Origin: Clostridium cibarium
GTDB lineage: Bacteria; Bacillota; Clostridia; Clostridiales; Clostridiaceae
Direction of reading: 5' to 3'
Length of the DNA: 64,000 nt
NCBI RefSeq assembly: GCF_014836335.1
Contig: NZ_JACSRA010000001.1
Location: 141,868 to 205,867 of the forward strand
A program made the translations under genes and the position numbers. Every line of letters begins with the position of its first letter. The stretch's first letter is position 1. Below the pieces are notes generated by a model that was not told the DNA's origin, did not search any database, and worked only from the letters and a program-made list of their open reading frames with translations. Positions 42,451-53,208 of the stretch are shown piece by piece.

Positions 42451-42996
42451 TTAGCTATATAACATTCCATCACTTATCGCTTTGTATTTATCATTTCCTA
42501 AAATTTCTAATAGTTTATATGCAAATTCCATAGCTGTAGCAGGCCCTCTACTTGTTATAATGTTTCCATCCACAACAACTTTCTCTTCTTTATAATTACA
42601 TCCTTGTAATTCATCTTCGAAACCTGGGTATGAAGTTATACTTTTACCCTTAATAATATTTGCAGATCCAAGAACTATTGGTGCTGCACATATAGCTGAA
42701 ACTAACTTTTTATTTTCATGAAAGTATTTAACTATTTCAAGTACTTTTCTATTTTCCTGTAAATTTCTAGCTCCAGGCATTCCTCCCGGAAGAACTATTA
42801 AATCATATGATTTTATTTCTTCATCTAATATTTTATCACTTTTGACTTCAATACCATGTGCACCTAAAACATTAATTTTTTCTAAGGATACCATATGACA
42901 AGTAACTTCCGCTCTTCTCATAATATCCACCACAGTTAATGCTTCAATTTCTTCAAAGCCTTCTGCTAATAACACAGCAACTTTTCCCATTTCCAT
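42451..42996 (-). CDS. DJ-1/PfpI family protein
   Basis: A 181-residue Rossmann-like protein of the DJ-1/ThiJ/PfpI superfamily. The N-terminus KVAVLLAEGFEEIEALTVVDIMRRA carries the conserved Glu, LIVLPGGMPGARNL the glycine loop, and the nucleophile elbow is SAICAAPIVLG with the catalytic Cys near residue 102. It is closest in pattern to the YajL/DJ-1 branch. Members are claimed as chaperones, deglycases or oxidative-stress sensors; no specific role can be set here. It is 12 bases after the parC-like gene. Confidence 0.88.
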   Translation of the reverse strand: MEMGKVAVLLAEGFEEIEALTVVDIMRRAEVTCHMVSLEKINVLGAHGIEVKSDKILDEEIKSYDLIVLPGGMPGARNLQENRKVLEIVKYFHENKKLVSAICAAPIVLGSANIIKGKSITSYPGFEDELQGCNYKEEKVVVDGNIITSRGPATAMEFAYKLLEILGNDKYKAISDGMLYS

Positions 42997-43008
42997 ACCT
43001 CCTATAAA

Positions 43009-45921
43009 TTATATCAAGCTTACATTTTTTATTTCATCATCTAACTGAACAATCATTATACTACTTCCTCTTCCAGCTCGATTTTGAAGTTTTATATCTT
43101 GTAACAATACTTCTCTAACTTCTTTATTTTTCGTTAATAACTGTAATTTATACTTATCTATTGATGTTACGGCAATTTCTCCTGTACTCATCTGCTCCAT
43201 GTTGACAAATGATTTTGCATATACTATTTCATCATCTTCTTTTAGGCTTATCCCAGTAACTCCAGAAGCAACCTTTCCCATAAGACTTACATTATTAACC
43301 GGGAACCTAATAGCCATACCCTTTTTAGTTATTATAACTAAATGCCCTAAGTTTTGATTTGATATATCTACAGATACCACTTCATCATCTTTATATTTAA
43401 ATTTATAAACTTGTTGAATTAAATAATCTCCACTTAATTCTTTTAAATTTGTCTTTTTAACAAGACCTCTCTTAGTAATAGTGTATACTGCAAAATTCTC
43501 ATTAAATTCTTTTAAAGAATATATAGCAACTACTTTTTCTCCTGCTTCAAGTCCATCAACCAAATTATTCAATGGAATTTCATCTTTAATAGCTTCTTGT
43601 ATCAAAAATGCTTTCAAGTTTATTACATGTCCTTTATTTGTAAACAGTATAAGATTACTTTCTGAATCTGTATTAACTTTTAGTAAATCATTTTTATTAG
43701 CTCTTGCAAAACCTTTTAAATTACCTTTCGCTGTAATACCAACTGTATATTCAACAAATTTCATACTATCAACATATTCAGCACTTATTACTTCATCCTT
43801 TTCTGAAAGATTAAATAATTGAAGTCCAAGAATATTCCTTGGAGAATCTTCTAGAGTAGGAACTTTCAATGTAAATTCTAATCCCAATCTAGTATTAACT
43901 TTCAAGAATTCTTTCTCTTCTGCTTCTATCTCAGCCTTTATTACCCTCTCATTAGTTCTTAATTTACTTGCTTGAATTTTTGAATAGCTAGTTTCAAATT
44001 TATCTAGAGAACTCTTTTTTATACTTCCTTTATTTGTAATAACCTTAACAAATTTATTTGGATCAAGATTATCTACTGAAACTATCCCTACTACTGATTC
44101 TTCTTCAGAATTGAATGATTTTATAAGGGTATCTATTCTCTCTCCTTTTTCTTTCCACTTACATTCCGGAATATTTATTCCTCTAATCTTATACATATTA
44201 CCTTTATCTGTAAACAGAAGCAAGTTATCTTTTGTATTTGATTTAATAAGATATTTTAATTCATCTCCTTCTCTATACTCTATATCCTCTGGATTTGAAT
44301 TAGATCTTACATAATTCTTTTGAGGTATTCTTTTAATGAATCCATCTTTTGATAAAGTTATCATTACATCTTCAACGACCAATAACTCTTCAACATTTAT
44401 TTTAGCTTCACTGTCATCTTCTATTATCTCAGTTCTTCTTGGATTTTCATATTTTTCAGCTAATTCCTTAAGCTCATGTTTTATTACTTTTAATAACTCT
44501 CTGTCATCTGATAATATCTTTTTAAGTCTTTTAATGGTCTTTTCCAATTCCTTGTATTCTTTTTGAAATGTAGTTATTTCAAGTCCTGTTAACCTATAAA
44601 GCATTAACTCTAAAATTGCTGTTGCCTGTGCTTCTGTAAAATCAAATTTACTAATTAGATTTTCTCCAGCATCCTTTTTGGATTTAGACTCTCTTATAGT
44701 CTTAATAACATCATCCAAAATACTAATAGCTTTAATAAAACCTTCAACTATATGAAATCTTTTCTCTGCAATTTCAAGTTCTCTCTCACTTCTTCTTTTA
44801 ATTATTTCTCTTTGATGATTGACATAATGAGTAATAATAGTCTTAAGTCCCATAGTTTCTGGCTTTCCATCTGCTAAAGCTACCATATTAAAACTTACAT
44901 TACATTGAAGATCTGTCTTCTTAAACAAATATTTTAATACTTTATCTGCTACGCCTTCATCAGCTGATTTTCTAAATTCAATAACTGCACGAATTCCACT
45001 TCTATCTGATTCATCTCTAATATCTGTTATTGATTCTAGAGCTTTTGCATGTCTTTTATCACCAGTCATTTCTGAAATTGTCTGAAGTAACTTAGCTTTA
45101 TTTCTTTTGTATGGAAATTCAGTAATTACGATTCCTACTCTGCCATTTTCTAATCTCTCAATAGATGTTTTTGCTCTACAAGTTACCTTACCCTCACCTG
45201 TTTCATAAGCTGATAGTAAAGAATTCTTTCCTATCAAAATTCCTCCTGTAGGTAAATCTGGTCCTTTTATATATTTCATTAACTCTCTAGTACTTATTTC
45301 TTGATTATCTATATATGCCAAAACACCATCTGTAACTTCTCCTAGGTTGTGAGGTGGTATATTGGTTGCAAGACCTACTGCAATACCAAAGGTTCCATTT
45401 ACTAAGAGGTTAGGATATCTACTAGGTAATACTTTAGGTTCTAATTCACTATCTGAATAGTTTGGAACCATATCTACTGTATCCTTGTCTATATCTCTTA
45501 TCATTTCCATAGCTATATTTGAAAGTCTAGCTTCTGTATATCTCATAGCAGCTGCACTGTCACCATCGATAGATCCCCAGTTTCCATGTCCATCCATCAA
45601 AGGCTCCCTAGTTGAAAAATCCTGTGCTAATATTGCCATAGCATCATAAACTGAGGAATCTCCATGTGGATGAAATTTACCTAAAATATCTCCAACTATT
45701 CTTGCTGACTTGTAGTAAGGTCTATCCGGATAAGCTTTGAGCAAATAAGCTCCATATAATATTCTTCTATGAACTGGTTTAAGTCCATCTCTAACATCTG
45801 GCAAGGCCCTTTCTTTTGCAACTTCTATTGCATAAGGTAAATAATTGTCCGGCATCGCCTCTTCAAGTGGTATCCTAATAATATTGTTATCCTTAGGAAT
45901 CTTCGTAACTTTTTTAGCCAT
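43009..45921 (-). CDS. parC: DNA topoisomerase IV / gyrase subunit A
   Basis: A 970-residue type IIA topoisomerase A subunit. The N-terminal breakage-reunion domain has [26 protein letters not shown], the catalytic tyrosine in [10 protein letters not shown], and the tower and coiled-coil segments. The C-terminal beta-pinwheel begins near residue 500. The last blade contains QNRAGRGSS, a degenerate version of the GyrA box (QRRGGRG), pointing to a topoisomerase IV-type role. It directly follows the B-subunit gene (17 bases). The symbol is inferred; a second gyrase pair elsewhere would settle it. Confidence 0.85.
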   Translation of the reverse strand: MAKKVTKIPKDNNIIRIPLEEAMPDNYLPYAIEVAKERALPDVRDGLKPVHRRILYGAYLLKAYPDRPYYKSARIVGDILGKFHPHGDSSVYDAMAILAQDFSTREPLMDGHGNWGSIDGDSAAAMRYTEARLSNIAMEMIRDIDKDTVDMVPNYSDSELEPKVLPSRYPNLLVNGTFGIAVGLATNIPPHNLGEVTDGVLAYIDNQEISTRELMKYIKGPDLPTGGILIGKNSLLSAYETGEGKVTCRAKTSIERLENGRVGIVITEFPYKRNKAKLLQTISEMTGDKRHAKALESITDIRDESDRSGIRAVIEFRKSADEGVADKVLKYLFKKTDLQCNVSFNMVALADGKPETMGLKTIITHYVNHQREIIKRRSERELEIAEKRFHIVEGFIKAISILDDVIKTIRESKSKKDAGENLISKFDFTEAQATAILELMLYRLTGLEITTFQKEYKELEKTIKRLKKILSDDRELLKVIKHELKELAEKYENPRRTEIIEDDSEAKINVEELLVVEDVMITLSKDGFIKRIPQKNYVRSNSNPEDIEYREGDELKYLIKSNTKDNLLLFTDKGNMYKIRGINIPECKWKEKGERIDTLIKSFNSEEESVVGIVSVDNLDPNKFVKVITNKGSIKKSSLDKFETSYSKIQASKLRTNERVIKAEIEAEEKEFLKVNTRLGLEFTLKVPTLEDSPRNILGLQLFNLSEKDEVISAEYVDSMKFVEYTVGITAKGNLKGFARANKNDLLKVNTDSESNLILFTNKGHVINLKAFLIQEAIKDEIPLNNLVDGLEAGEKVVAIYSLKEFNENFAVYTITKRGLVKKTNLKELSGDYLIQQVYKFKYKDDEVVSVDISNQNLGHLVIITKKGMAIRFPVNNVSLMGKVASGVTGISLKEDDEIVYAKSFVNMEQMSTGEIAVTSIDKYKLQLLTKNKEVREVLLQDIKLQNRAGRGSSIMIVQLDDEIKNVSLI

Positions 45922-45938
45922 ATTTTACTCCTTTCCTC

Positions 45939-47888
45939 CTAGAATTCACCATACTTGTACATATAATTTTTTCTAGGTTCAACAATATCACCCATAAGCA
46001 GTGATACCATTCTTTCTGCTTTTGCTGCATCTTCTATAGTTACCTGAAATAAAGTTCTACTTTCTGGATTCAAAGTAGTATCCCATAACTGATCAGGATT
46101 CATCTCTCCAAGACCCTTATATCTTTGTATTAATGCTCCCTTACCTATCTTCTTCTTCACTTTTTCAAGTTCGTCATCACTATATGCATACTCATGAATA
46201 TCTTCACCTTTGACTTTTTTATACACTTTATACAATGGTGGCTGCGCTAAATACAAATGACCATTTGCAATTAATGGCCTCATATATCTATATATATAAG
46301 TCATCCATAAGGTCCTTATATGGTATCCATCTACATCAGCATCACTCATTATTATTATCTTATCATACTTTAAATCTTCTTCTTTATAGTTATCTAAAGT
46401 ACCTGTGCCTACCGCTGCATTAAAAATTCTTAGTTCTTCTGAAGCAAGAACATTTTCAAGTTTTTGTTTTTCAGTGTTCATTATTTTTCCCTTTGATGGC
46501 ATTATAGTTTGGAATCTTCTATCTCGAGCCTGTTTTGCTGATCCTCCAGCTGAATCTCCCTCAACTACTATAAATTCATTAATAGTATTGTCCTTATATG
46601 TACAAACTGCAACCTTCCCAGCTAGAGGTGCTGTACCTTTACCTATCTTTTTCTTTTCAGCATCATTTATCTTTTTAATTTTTTCTCTTCTTTGAGCAGC
46701 TTGAAGAGCATTATTAATTATACTAGTAGCTAACTCTTTATTATCTTCAATCCATTCTAAAAGTTTTGTATATGCTAAATCATTCATCATAGTATAAGCT
46801 TCATTGTTTCCAAGCTTTGTTTTAGTTTGCCCTTCAAAAACTGGATTAGTTATTTTAATTCTGACAATTGCAGTCATTCCTTCTCTTAAATCATCACCTT
46901 CAAATTCCTTGTCTTTCTCCTTTACAAGGCCAAGTTTTCTTGCACCTTCCTTAAAAGCTCTAGTCATTCCGGTTTTAAACCCAGTTTCATGAGTTCCTGC
47001 TTCTGTTGTAGGTATATTATTTACGTAACTTGCAATATTATCTGTAGTTGAATCTGTAAACTGTATACACACTTCTCCATACATCTGAAGATTATTTACG
47101 GTTCTATCTCCTTCAAAAAGTATTGGAGTTTCGTGAATGGGTGTCTTACTCTCATTTAAATAATCTATAAAATCTAAAAGTCCCCTTTCAGAATAATATT
47201 CTTTATTTACTTCCTCTTCTTTTCTTCTATCTATTAATTTAAGTTTAATCCCTTTATTTTGAAACGCCAATTCTTGTAATCTCTCATCAATTACATCAAA
47301 TTTAAATTCTGTTGTTGAAAAAACATCTCGATCTGGCATAAATGTTATTCTCGAACCAGTTTTTTTTGATTTACCAACGACCTCCAACTTTGTCACAGGA
47401 GTCCCTGGCATATCTTTCTTTAAACTTTTATCGTATGCATATTCAAATCTTTGGCGATATATATTGCCATTTTGATGAACTTCAACCTCTACCCATTTAG
47501 AAAGCGCATTTACAACAGCAGCTCCTACTCCATGGAGTCCTCCTGAAGTCTTATAATTCTTATTATCAAACTTTCCTCCTGTATGAAGTTCTGTAAATAC
47601 CATCTCTACACCACTTTTTTTCTTTACTGGATGTATTCCTGTTGGTATACCTCTTCCATTATCTACTATGGTAACACTTTTATCTTTATTTAAAATAACT
47701 TCTGCAGTATCTCCATAACCATTAGTTATCTCATCAATGGAATTATCCAATATTTCCCACACACAATGATGCAATCCCTTTGTCCCTGTAGACCCAATAT
47801 ACATACCTGGTCTAACCCTAACAGGTTCTAGTTTTTCTAAAGAAGTTAAGTCCGTTACATCATATGTCGTATTAATATCCTTCACCAT
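45939..47888 (-). CDS. parE: DNA topoisomerase IV / gyrase subunit B
   Basis: A 649-residue ATPase subunit of a type IIA topoisomerase. Key blocks are PVRVRPGMYIGSTGTKGLHH, DNGRGIPTGIHP, ELHTGGKFDNKNYKTSGGLHGVGA (ATP lid), VVEGDSAGGSAKQARDRRFQ and the TOPRIM DADVDGYHIRTLWM, ending LWDTTLNPESRTL with the C-terminal QYKGLGEMN motif. It is about the size of other GyrB/ParE proteins and lacks the large gram-negative insertion. It is coupled to the parC-like gene. Confidence 0.9.
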   Translation of the reverse strand: MVKDINTTYDVTDLTSLEKLEPVRVRPGMYIGSTGTKGLHHCVWEILDNSIDEITNGYGDTAEVILNKDKSVTIVDNGRGIPTGIHPVKKKSGVEMVFTELHTGGKFDNKNYKTSGGLHGVGAAVVNALSKWVEVEVHQNGNIYRQRFEYAYDKSLKKDMPGTPVTKLEVVGKSKKTGSRITFMPDRDVFSTTEFKFDVIDERLQELAFQNKGIKLKLIDRRKEEEVNKEYYSERGLLDFIDYLNESKTPIHETPILFEGDRTVNNLQMYGEVCIQFTDSTTDNIASYVNNIPTTEAGTHETGFKTGMTRAFKEGARKLGLVKEKDKEFEGDDLREGMTAIVRIKITNPVFEGQTKTKLGNNEAYTMMNDLAYTKLLEWIEDNKELATSIINNALQAAQRREKIKKINDAEKKKIGKGTAPLAGKVAVCTYKDNTINEFIVVEGDSAGGSAKQARDRRFQTIMPSKGKIMNTEKQKLENVLASEELRIFNAAVGTGTLDNYKEEDLKYDKIIIMSDADVDGYHIRTLWMTYIYRYMRPLIANGHLYLAQPPLYKVYKKVKGEDIHEYAYSDDELEKVKKKIGKGALIQRYKGLGEMNPDQLWDTTLNPESRTLFQVTIEDAAKAERMVSLLMGDIVEPRKNYMYKYGEF

Positions 47889-47985
47889 AACTGTCCTCCA
47901 ATTTATCTAATGTGAATTATTTATAGTCTATTTGTATAATCTCTAACTTAAAATATACTTTTTTTTAAACATTCTGTCAAAACAA

Positions 47986-48025
47986 TTAAGGCGAAGCAAT
48001 CTGAATTATCAGTGCCTCGCCTTAA
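47986..48025 (-). terminator. Terminator after the glycosyltransferase gene
   Basis: A 9-bp outer stem TTAAGGCGA/TCGCCTTAA encloses GCA/TGC and CTGA/TCAG sub-stems. It lies 13 bases beyond the glycosyltransferase stop. The following minus-strand RNA is moderately U-rich (AAUUGUUUUG). Confidence 0.75.
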
Positions 48026-48037
48026 TATTATATACAA

Positions 48038-49423
48038 TTATACATCATATATTTCTACATTTCTTACGTGTTTTGTTGGATTCCACTCTTTATTATTCTT
48101 TCTTAGTATACCTTGTATTGTAATAGGTATCCATGTCAATGTATATATTCCATATAGTAAAAATCTAAAGAAAAAGAATAAAGCTTTCTTTCCTAAAAGG
48201 AAAAATGTTGCTAAAAGGAATCCTCCATAAAAGGCTACATTTACTCCTAAAACAAATAATTCATCCCCACCCTTAGCTACTAATGGAAATATGAAAATAT
48301 TTGATGAAAATAACACAAACATAGCAAAAAAACCTTTTGTTATTTTCTTATCTAATATAAGCACTAATGGTGTTATTATAAACTGTATTAATGCAAACAC
48401 TTGAAAACCTATATTATTAAATAAATCATTTATTACGAAAATATTTGCTCCAAAATTACTTTGTATAAAAGTTAGAACAGCAGCTACACCTATAAGTAAT
48501 GTTGCAAAAGGTTGTAATACATACAATCCAGCATCAAATATGTACCACTTTCTCTCTTTTATTGATTTCTTAAAAAGTTTAACGCAATATCTTGATGCTA
48601 CATCTGTAAATCCTTGCATCCATCTTCTTCTTTGAACCCATGATTGCTTTAACCCTAGTGGCTTCTCATCATAGATTTTAGCATCATGTGCCCAACCCAC
48701 TTTTTCTCCATTTAATACCAATTTACAAGTGAACTCTAAATCTTCTGTTAAACAAGTTGCACCCCACCCTAACTCTTTAAGAGTTTCAGTTGCAATTGCA
48801 AATCCTGTTCCTCCAATTTGATTTGATAATCCAACATTATTTCTAGCAAGTTGGAACATTCTATTTTGAGACCAAAATGCTATTGAATATGATGTTGCAA
48901 TCCATGAATCATCTGGATTCTTACTATCTATATAGCCTTGTACAACTTTATATCCCTGATTCATTTTCGAATTAATTTCTTTTAAAAAATCTGTATGAAC
49001 TAAATTATCAGCATCAAATATGGAAATTGCATCATATTCTTTATCCATCTTAAATAACTTATCGAACATCCATTCTAAAGCATAACCTTTACCTCTATTA
49101 TCCTTATTAACTCTCTCACATACAGTAACGCCATCATATTTTCTTGCTATTTCAGCTGTCTTGTCTGTGCAGTTATCAGCAATAATATAAATATCAAATA
49201 ATTCCTTCGGATAATCTTGTTTTTGCATACTTTCTATCAGCTGACCTATTACTACTTCTTCATTGTGAGCTGCCACTATCATTGCAAATTTGTTATTAGG
49301 TGTATAATCTTTCACTTCTTTTTTTCTATGCAATCCAAACAAGCCTAATATGGCGTAGTAACATGTAATTACAAATACAAAAATTTGGAACACCGCTGTA
49401 ATTGTATATATAATATCTCCCAT
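48038..49423 (-). CDS. Processive family 2 glycosyltransferase (membrane synthase)
   Basis: A 461-residue GT2 enzyme: one N-terminal membrane segment, a cytoplasmic catalytic domain and about four or five C-terminal membrane segments (from residue 285). Motifs are FAMIVAAHNEEVVIG, IIADNCTDKT, IFDADNLVH (the DxD), TEDLEFTCKL (catalytic ED) and QSWVQRRRWMQGF (QRRRW), the pattern of cellulose/hyaluronan/chitin-type synthases that extend a polysaccharide through the membrane. Polymer identity is unknown, and no partner export or modifying genes flank it. It is monocistronic. Confidence 0.88.
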   Translation of the reverse strand: MGDIIYTITAVFQIFVFVITCYYAILGLFGLHRKKEVKDYTPNNKFAMIVAAHNEEVVIGQLIESMQKQDYPKELFDIYIIADNCTDKTAEIARKYDGVTVCERVNKDNRGKGYALEWMFDKLFKMDKEYDAISIFDADNLVHTDFLKEINSKMNQGYKVVQGYIDSKNPDDSWIATSYSIAFWSQNRMFQLARNNVGLSNQIGGTGFAIATETLKELGWGATCLTEDLEFTCKLVLNGEKVGWAHDAKIYDEKPLGLKQSWVQRRRWMQGFTDVASRYCVKLFKKSIKERKWYIFDAGLYVLQPFATLLIGVAAVLTFIQSNFGANIFVINDLFNNIGFQVFALIQFIITPLVLILDKKITKGFFAMFVLFSSNIFIFPLVAKGGDELFVLGVNVAFYGGFLLATFFLLGKKALFFFFRFLLYGIYTLTWIPITIQGILRKNNKEWNPTKHVRNVEIYDV

Positions 49424-49740
49424 TTTTTTTCACTCCTAATGCTCTAATAAGATTGTAATCTCATTTATTATTTTATCCTATTTATGTCATTGTACATCCT
49501 TATTAATATAGTTCAATTACTTTGAAAAATCAAGTAGCTAAATCTTAATTTTAAATTAAACTTTCCTTTTGATATTAGTTTATCTAATATTGGTTTTCAT
49601 ATTAATTTTGTTTATGGCAACCTAGCTATTTAAATCATATTTCAGTTTTTTATGTAAAATATTTTTCAAAAATATCTCACTATAATATATACATAATTTT
49701 TATTATATATTCATTAGAACTCACTGTATATTAGAAAATA
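49424..49740. other. Intergenic region upstream of the glycosyltransferase
   Basis: About 317 bases without a gene. It holds the glycosyltransferase ribosome site (AGGAGTG), a 12-bp palindrome AGATTGTAATCT (49450-49461) near its start, a 7-bp hairpin (ATATTAG/CTAATAT, 49572-49590) and, at the far end, the rhomboid terminator. No convincing -10/-35 pair or small ORF was seen. Confidence 0.5.
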
Positions 49741-49765
49741 CTAGTAAAAACTTTTTTTACTAGTA
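49739..49765 (-). terminator. Terminator overlapping the rhomboid stop codon
   Basis: A 12-bp perfect stem TACTAGTAAAAA/TTTTTACTAGTA with a 3-base loop overlaps the last coding bases of the rhomboid gene. The minus-strand RNA follows into UAUUUUCUAAU. Confidence 0.75.
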
Positions 49766-50718
49766 AGTAAAAATATAACAGAAATTATCATTCCACCTAT
49801 AAGTCCTCCAAAATGAGCATAATTATCTATATTAGGTATAGTTGTTCCTATATATATATTAAGCGCTACTACAATAAGAATATTTGTTATAACCCCTTTA
49901 TTTATCCTATCCTTTTCTTTTATTGCAAACGAAAGTAATGCTCCTAATAACCCAAAAATTGCTCCCGATGCACCAATTGATAATGTATTCGGAGCTAAAT
50001 AATAGCTAAACAGACTAGAAGTTATACCTGCAATAGTATAAATAATTATATATTTTAATTTTCCAAAAATAATTTCTATCTGAGATCCTATAATATACAA
50101 TGAATACATATTTGTGACTATATGTATAAGTCCTCCGTGTAAAAAATTACAAGTTATTATTCTCCACCATTCTCCATTGTTAATTAATGGCCCGAATTTT
50201 CCTCCTAACAGCAATAATACTGCGCCATCTATATCCAAAAAGTTATCTGATAGTATTCCACTTATTACATATAAAATTATATTAATACTTATTAGCGCTA
50301 TCGTAATCACATAATTACTTTTATTTTTCTTATGCGGATTTTCACTTCTTCTGATGATTTCTACAGCAGCATTACCAATACCCTCCAAAGATTGATCGCA
50401 ATACATTATTCTATGACTATTTATATTTATAACTACTCTAGGATAACTACCATGAAACTCTCCTATATATTCACTATTAGTTAAAACAATAAGATTTAAA
50501 GAGAAATTCATTCCGCTTTTTAAAAGATGTTCTCTTACCTCACGTTCATCTATATCAGCATTCTTATCATCTGTAATAGCTATTGCAAATATTCCTTGTG
50601 GAAACTTTTTTACAGCTATCCATATCTCTCTTTTAGTATAAAGATTTTTGCACTGGTCCATATAAAACCCTTCATTTTTAGTTAGATAGCTAAAAATATT
50701 CTTCATCATTTTATTCAT
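49741..50718 (-). CDS. Rhomboid family intramembrane serine protease
   Basis: A 325-residue protein: about 140 residues of N-terminal cytoplasmic domain, then six to seven membrane helices. Rhomboid signatures are GEWWRIITCNFLHGGLIHIVTNM (HGG--H---NM in the loop before TM2), the catalytic Ser in IGASGAIFGLLGALL and the catalytic His in YAHFGGLIGGMI. Both catalytic residues are present, so an active protease is likely. The soluble N-terminal domain (ITDDKNADIDEREVREHL) is not recognised. Substrates are unknown. Confidence 0.9.
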   Translation of the reverse strand: MNKMMKNIFSYLTKNEGFYMDQCKNLYTKREIWIAVKKFPQGIFAIAITDDKNADIDEREVREHLLKSGMNFSLNLIVLTNSEYIGEFHGSYPRVVININSHRIMYCDQSLEGIGNAAVEIIRRSENPHKKNKSNYVITIALISINIILYVISGILSDNFLDIDGAVLLLLGGKFGPLINNGEWWRIITCNFLHGGLIHIVTNMYSLYIIGSQIEIIFGKLKYIIIYTIAGITSSLFSYYLAPNTLSIGASGAIFGLLGALLSFAIKEKDRINKGVITNILIVVALNIYIGTTIPNIDNYAHFGGLIGGMIISVIFLLTSKKSFY

Positions 50719-50745
50719 TTATCTCACCGACCTCACAAAATTAAA

Positions 50746-50792
50746 ATATTGGATTAATTAAACTACTATGGAAAGTTCAATCAATCCAATAT
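50746..50792 (-). terminator. Terminator after pepF
   Basis: A 10-bp stem ATATTGGATT/AATCCAATAT encloses a weaker inner pairing. Minus-strand RNA continues UUUUAAUUUUG. It lies 18 bases after the pepF stop, between pepF and the rhomboid gene. Confidence 0.75.
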
Positions 50793-50809
50793 AACTAACA
50801 CTTATTTTT

Positions 50810-52603
50810 TTATAATTCTTCTAACATATCCAAAAGTTCATTAAATCTATCTAAAGTGGCTTCTATTGGTTTTGGTGTAGTCATATCAACTCCTGCATCC
50901 TTTAGTATATCTATTGGATACTTACTTCCACCCATGCTTAAAAATCCTAAATATTTTCTAACTGCATCTGGCTCCTTATTAATTATAGACTTTGCAAAAG
51001 CTGATGCTGCAGAATAACCTGTAGCATATTGATACACATAGAAATCTGAATAAAAATGTGGAATTCTTGCCCATTCTATATCCATATCTTCATCTACTAT
51101 CATATCTTCTCCAAAATATTTTACATTAAGCTCATGCCATTTAGTATTATAATCTTCAGCCGTAAGTGAAGTCCCTTCATTCAAGGTATTATGACTAAAC
51201 AACTCAAACTCAGCAAACATTAATTGCCTAAATACTGTTGTTCTTATTTGTTCTAACTCTTGATTTATTAGGAACAACTTTTTATTTTTATCTTGTTCTT
51301 TTTCAATTAAATAATGAATTAATAATGCTTCATTAGTAGTAGATGCTACTTCTGCACAGAACAAAGTATAACCTGCATAATAATATGGCTGTGTCTTTCT
51401 TGAATAATACGAATGTATAGAATGCCCCATCTCATGAACTAAAGTCGATACATCATTTAATTCATAATTATAATTTAGTAAAACATATGGCATTGTATCA
51501 TAGCTGCCCCAAGAATAAGCTCCTCCTCTCTTCCCTTTGTTCTGATATATATCTATCCATCCACTTTTTATACCTTTATTAAATATATCTAGATATTCTT
51601 CTCCTAATGGATTTAGTCCTTCATGAGCTATTTTTACTGCCTCTTCAAACGTTACATGTTCCTTTTTCACCTCAATGATAGGCACATAAAGATCATACAT
51701 ATGCATCTCATCTAATCCAAGAAGCTTCTTTTTAATTTTTACATATCTATGAAGAGATGAAATATTATTGTTTATAGTTTCTATAGCCTTTTCATAAACA
51801 GATAAAGGAATGTCGTTTGGCTCAAGTGATGCTTCAAGTGGTGAATTATATTTTCTAACTTTTGCATCAAAATTAAAAGTTTTTACTGAAGCCGTAAGGG
51901 ATGTTGCAAGAGTATTTTCAAGTTTTTTATACTCCTTAAATAATTTTTTTAAAGCTTCACAACGAACTTCTCTATTTTTGCTCTTTATAAATGTTGAATA
52001 ATTTCCTTCTGTTAGCTCTACTTCATCCCCATCTTCATCTTTAATCTTTTCGAAAGTCATATCAGCATTTGTTAACATATTATGAATACTTGATGGAGCA
52101 TCTAAACAATCTGAAGCTAATGCTAAAAGTTCTTCCATATCCTTTGTAAGGACATGCTTCTTTTCTTTTAAAATATTTTTCAACATGAATTCATACAACT
52201 TAAATCTTTCATCATTCTTAATTAAATCTTCTACGAATCCATCATTTAATGCAAGTATCTCTGGAACGAAGAACGCACTATAACTTCCAAGTTCAGCCAT
52301 ATATGCATCAATTTTATTCATATCACCTTGTGCATTTTGATTTGTAGTATCTTCATCACATTTCATATGTGCATATACATAAAGCTTTTCAGCTTTTCTT
52401 GAGATTTTCTCATTAAATTCAAGATAATTTAATATCTCTTCCTTATTTCCTAGCTTTCCTTCAAACTCTTTAATTTTCGTACTCTCATTCTTTAAACTTT
52501 CAAAATCCTTTTCCCAATCCTCTTGATCTTTATAAATCTTATTAAGTTTCCATTTAAACTCTTCAGATATTTCTTCTCTCTTTTTAATTACTTTATCATT
52601 CAT
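50810..52603 (-). CDS. pepF: Oligoendopeptidase F
   Basis: Zinc metallopeptidase of the M3 family cleaving oligopeptides in the cytosol. The 597 residues begin with the PepF N-terminal domain (EEFKWKLNKIYKDQEDWEKDF) and contain the zinc motif LVHEMGHSIHSYY (HExxH) with the third ligand Glu in FCAEVASTTNEALL. The length is typical. The ribosome site is unusual: GGGAGG is 18 bases from the ATG, with the palindrome TTTGGCGCCAAA (52604-52615) between, which may fold and shorten the effective distance. It precedes an unknown gene. Confidence 0.95.
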   Translation of the reverse strand: MNDKVIKKREEISEEFKWKLNKIYKDQEDWEKDFESLKNESTKIKEFEGKLGNKEEILNYLEFNEKISRKAEKLYVYAHMKCDEDTTNQNAQGDMNKIDAYMAELGSYSAFFVPEILALNDGFVEDLIKNDERFKLYEFMLKNILKEKKHVLTKDMEELLALASDCLDAPSSIHNMLTNADMTFEKIKDEDGDEVELTEGNYSTFIKSKNREVRCEALKKLFKEYKKLENTLATSLTASVKTFNFDAKVRKYNSPLEASLEPNDIPLSVYEKAIETINNNISSLHRYVKIKKKLLGLDEMHMYDLYVPIIEVKKEHVTFEEAVKIAHEGLNPLGEEYLDIFNKGIKSGWIDIYQNKGKRGGAYSWGSYDTMPYVLLNYNYELNDVSTLVHEMGHSIHSYYSRKTQPYYYAGYTLFCAEVASTTNEALLIHYLIEKEQDKNKKLFLINQELEQIRTTVFRQLMFAEFELFSHNTLNEGTSLTAEDYNTKWHELNVKYFGEDMIVDEDMDIEWARIPHFYSDFYVYQYATGYSAASAFAKSIINKEPDAVRKYLGFLSMGGSKYPIDILKDAGVDMTTPKPIEATLDRFNELLDMLEEL

Positions 52604-52629
52604 TTTGGCGCCAAATGGCTACCTCCCTT

Positions 52630-53031
52630 CTAATCTTTATACTCATCTTCTTTATCACTTATTGCTGTAAATGCATTCTTCATCTCCTTTTCTATAATTT
52701 CTACAACCTTATTTATAGAATCATTCATCTCTGCATGATTATCACTATATTCAAATTTCACAATAAATGTTGGATTATATTCATCTAAATCTTCTTCTAT
52801 TCTAAATCCCTCTTCTTCGAAAGAAGTTTTATTAAATAAATCATATATAGCTGAGTATTCCCATTCCTCCACATCTTTATTTGTATCAAAGTATAAATTC
52901 ACTTCATTATCTAGCACAAATAATTTTGTAACGTATAAAGCCCCTTCATTAACTTCAAAACTTCCTAATTCCTTTGTTATATATCCTGTCTCTTTATCTT
53001 TCTCCATTAAAACTAAACTTGAAAAATCCAT
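52630..53031 (-). CDS. Unknown acidic 133-residue protein upstream of pepF
   Basis: No family is recognised. It is soluble, acidic (Glu/Asp-rich) and without cysteine or membrane segments. It has a beta-rich first half (SSLVLMEKDKETGYITKELGSF) and a helical C-terminus (NDSINKVVEIIEKEMKNAF). The ATG at 53031 has an AAAGGA site at 8 bases; an earlier in-frame ATG (53040) lies too close to it. It is 26 bases before pepF on the same strand, so co-expression is likely, but no functional link is visible. Confidence 0.75.
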   Translation of the reverse strand: MDFSSLVLMEKDKETGYITKELGSFEVNEGALYVTKLFVLDNEVNLYFDTNKDVEEWEYSAIYDLFNKTSFEEEGFRIEEDLDEYNPTFIVKFEYSDNHAEMNDSINKVVEIIEKEMKNAFTAISDKEDEYKD

Positions 53032-53208
53032 CTTTCTCATCCTTTCAGTACTCTCTTTATTAATGTCTCCTCTTATTATAGAATTTATTGGCTATTTTAA
53101 TCAATAGATGCTTTAATTAATATTTTATAAATTAATTTCCACCCATTTGGGTTTATGATTATGTAAAAATATGGTAATATTTTCTTAAAAGAATAAGGAG
53201 GTATTAAA

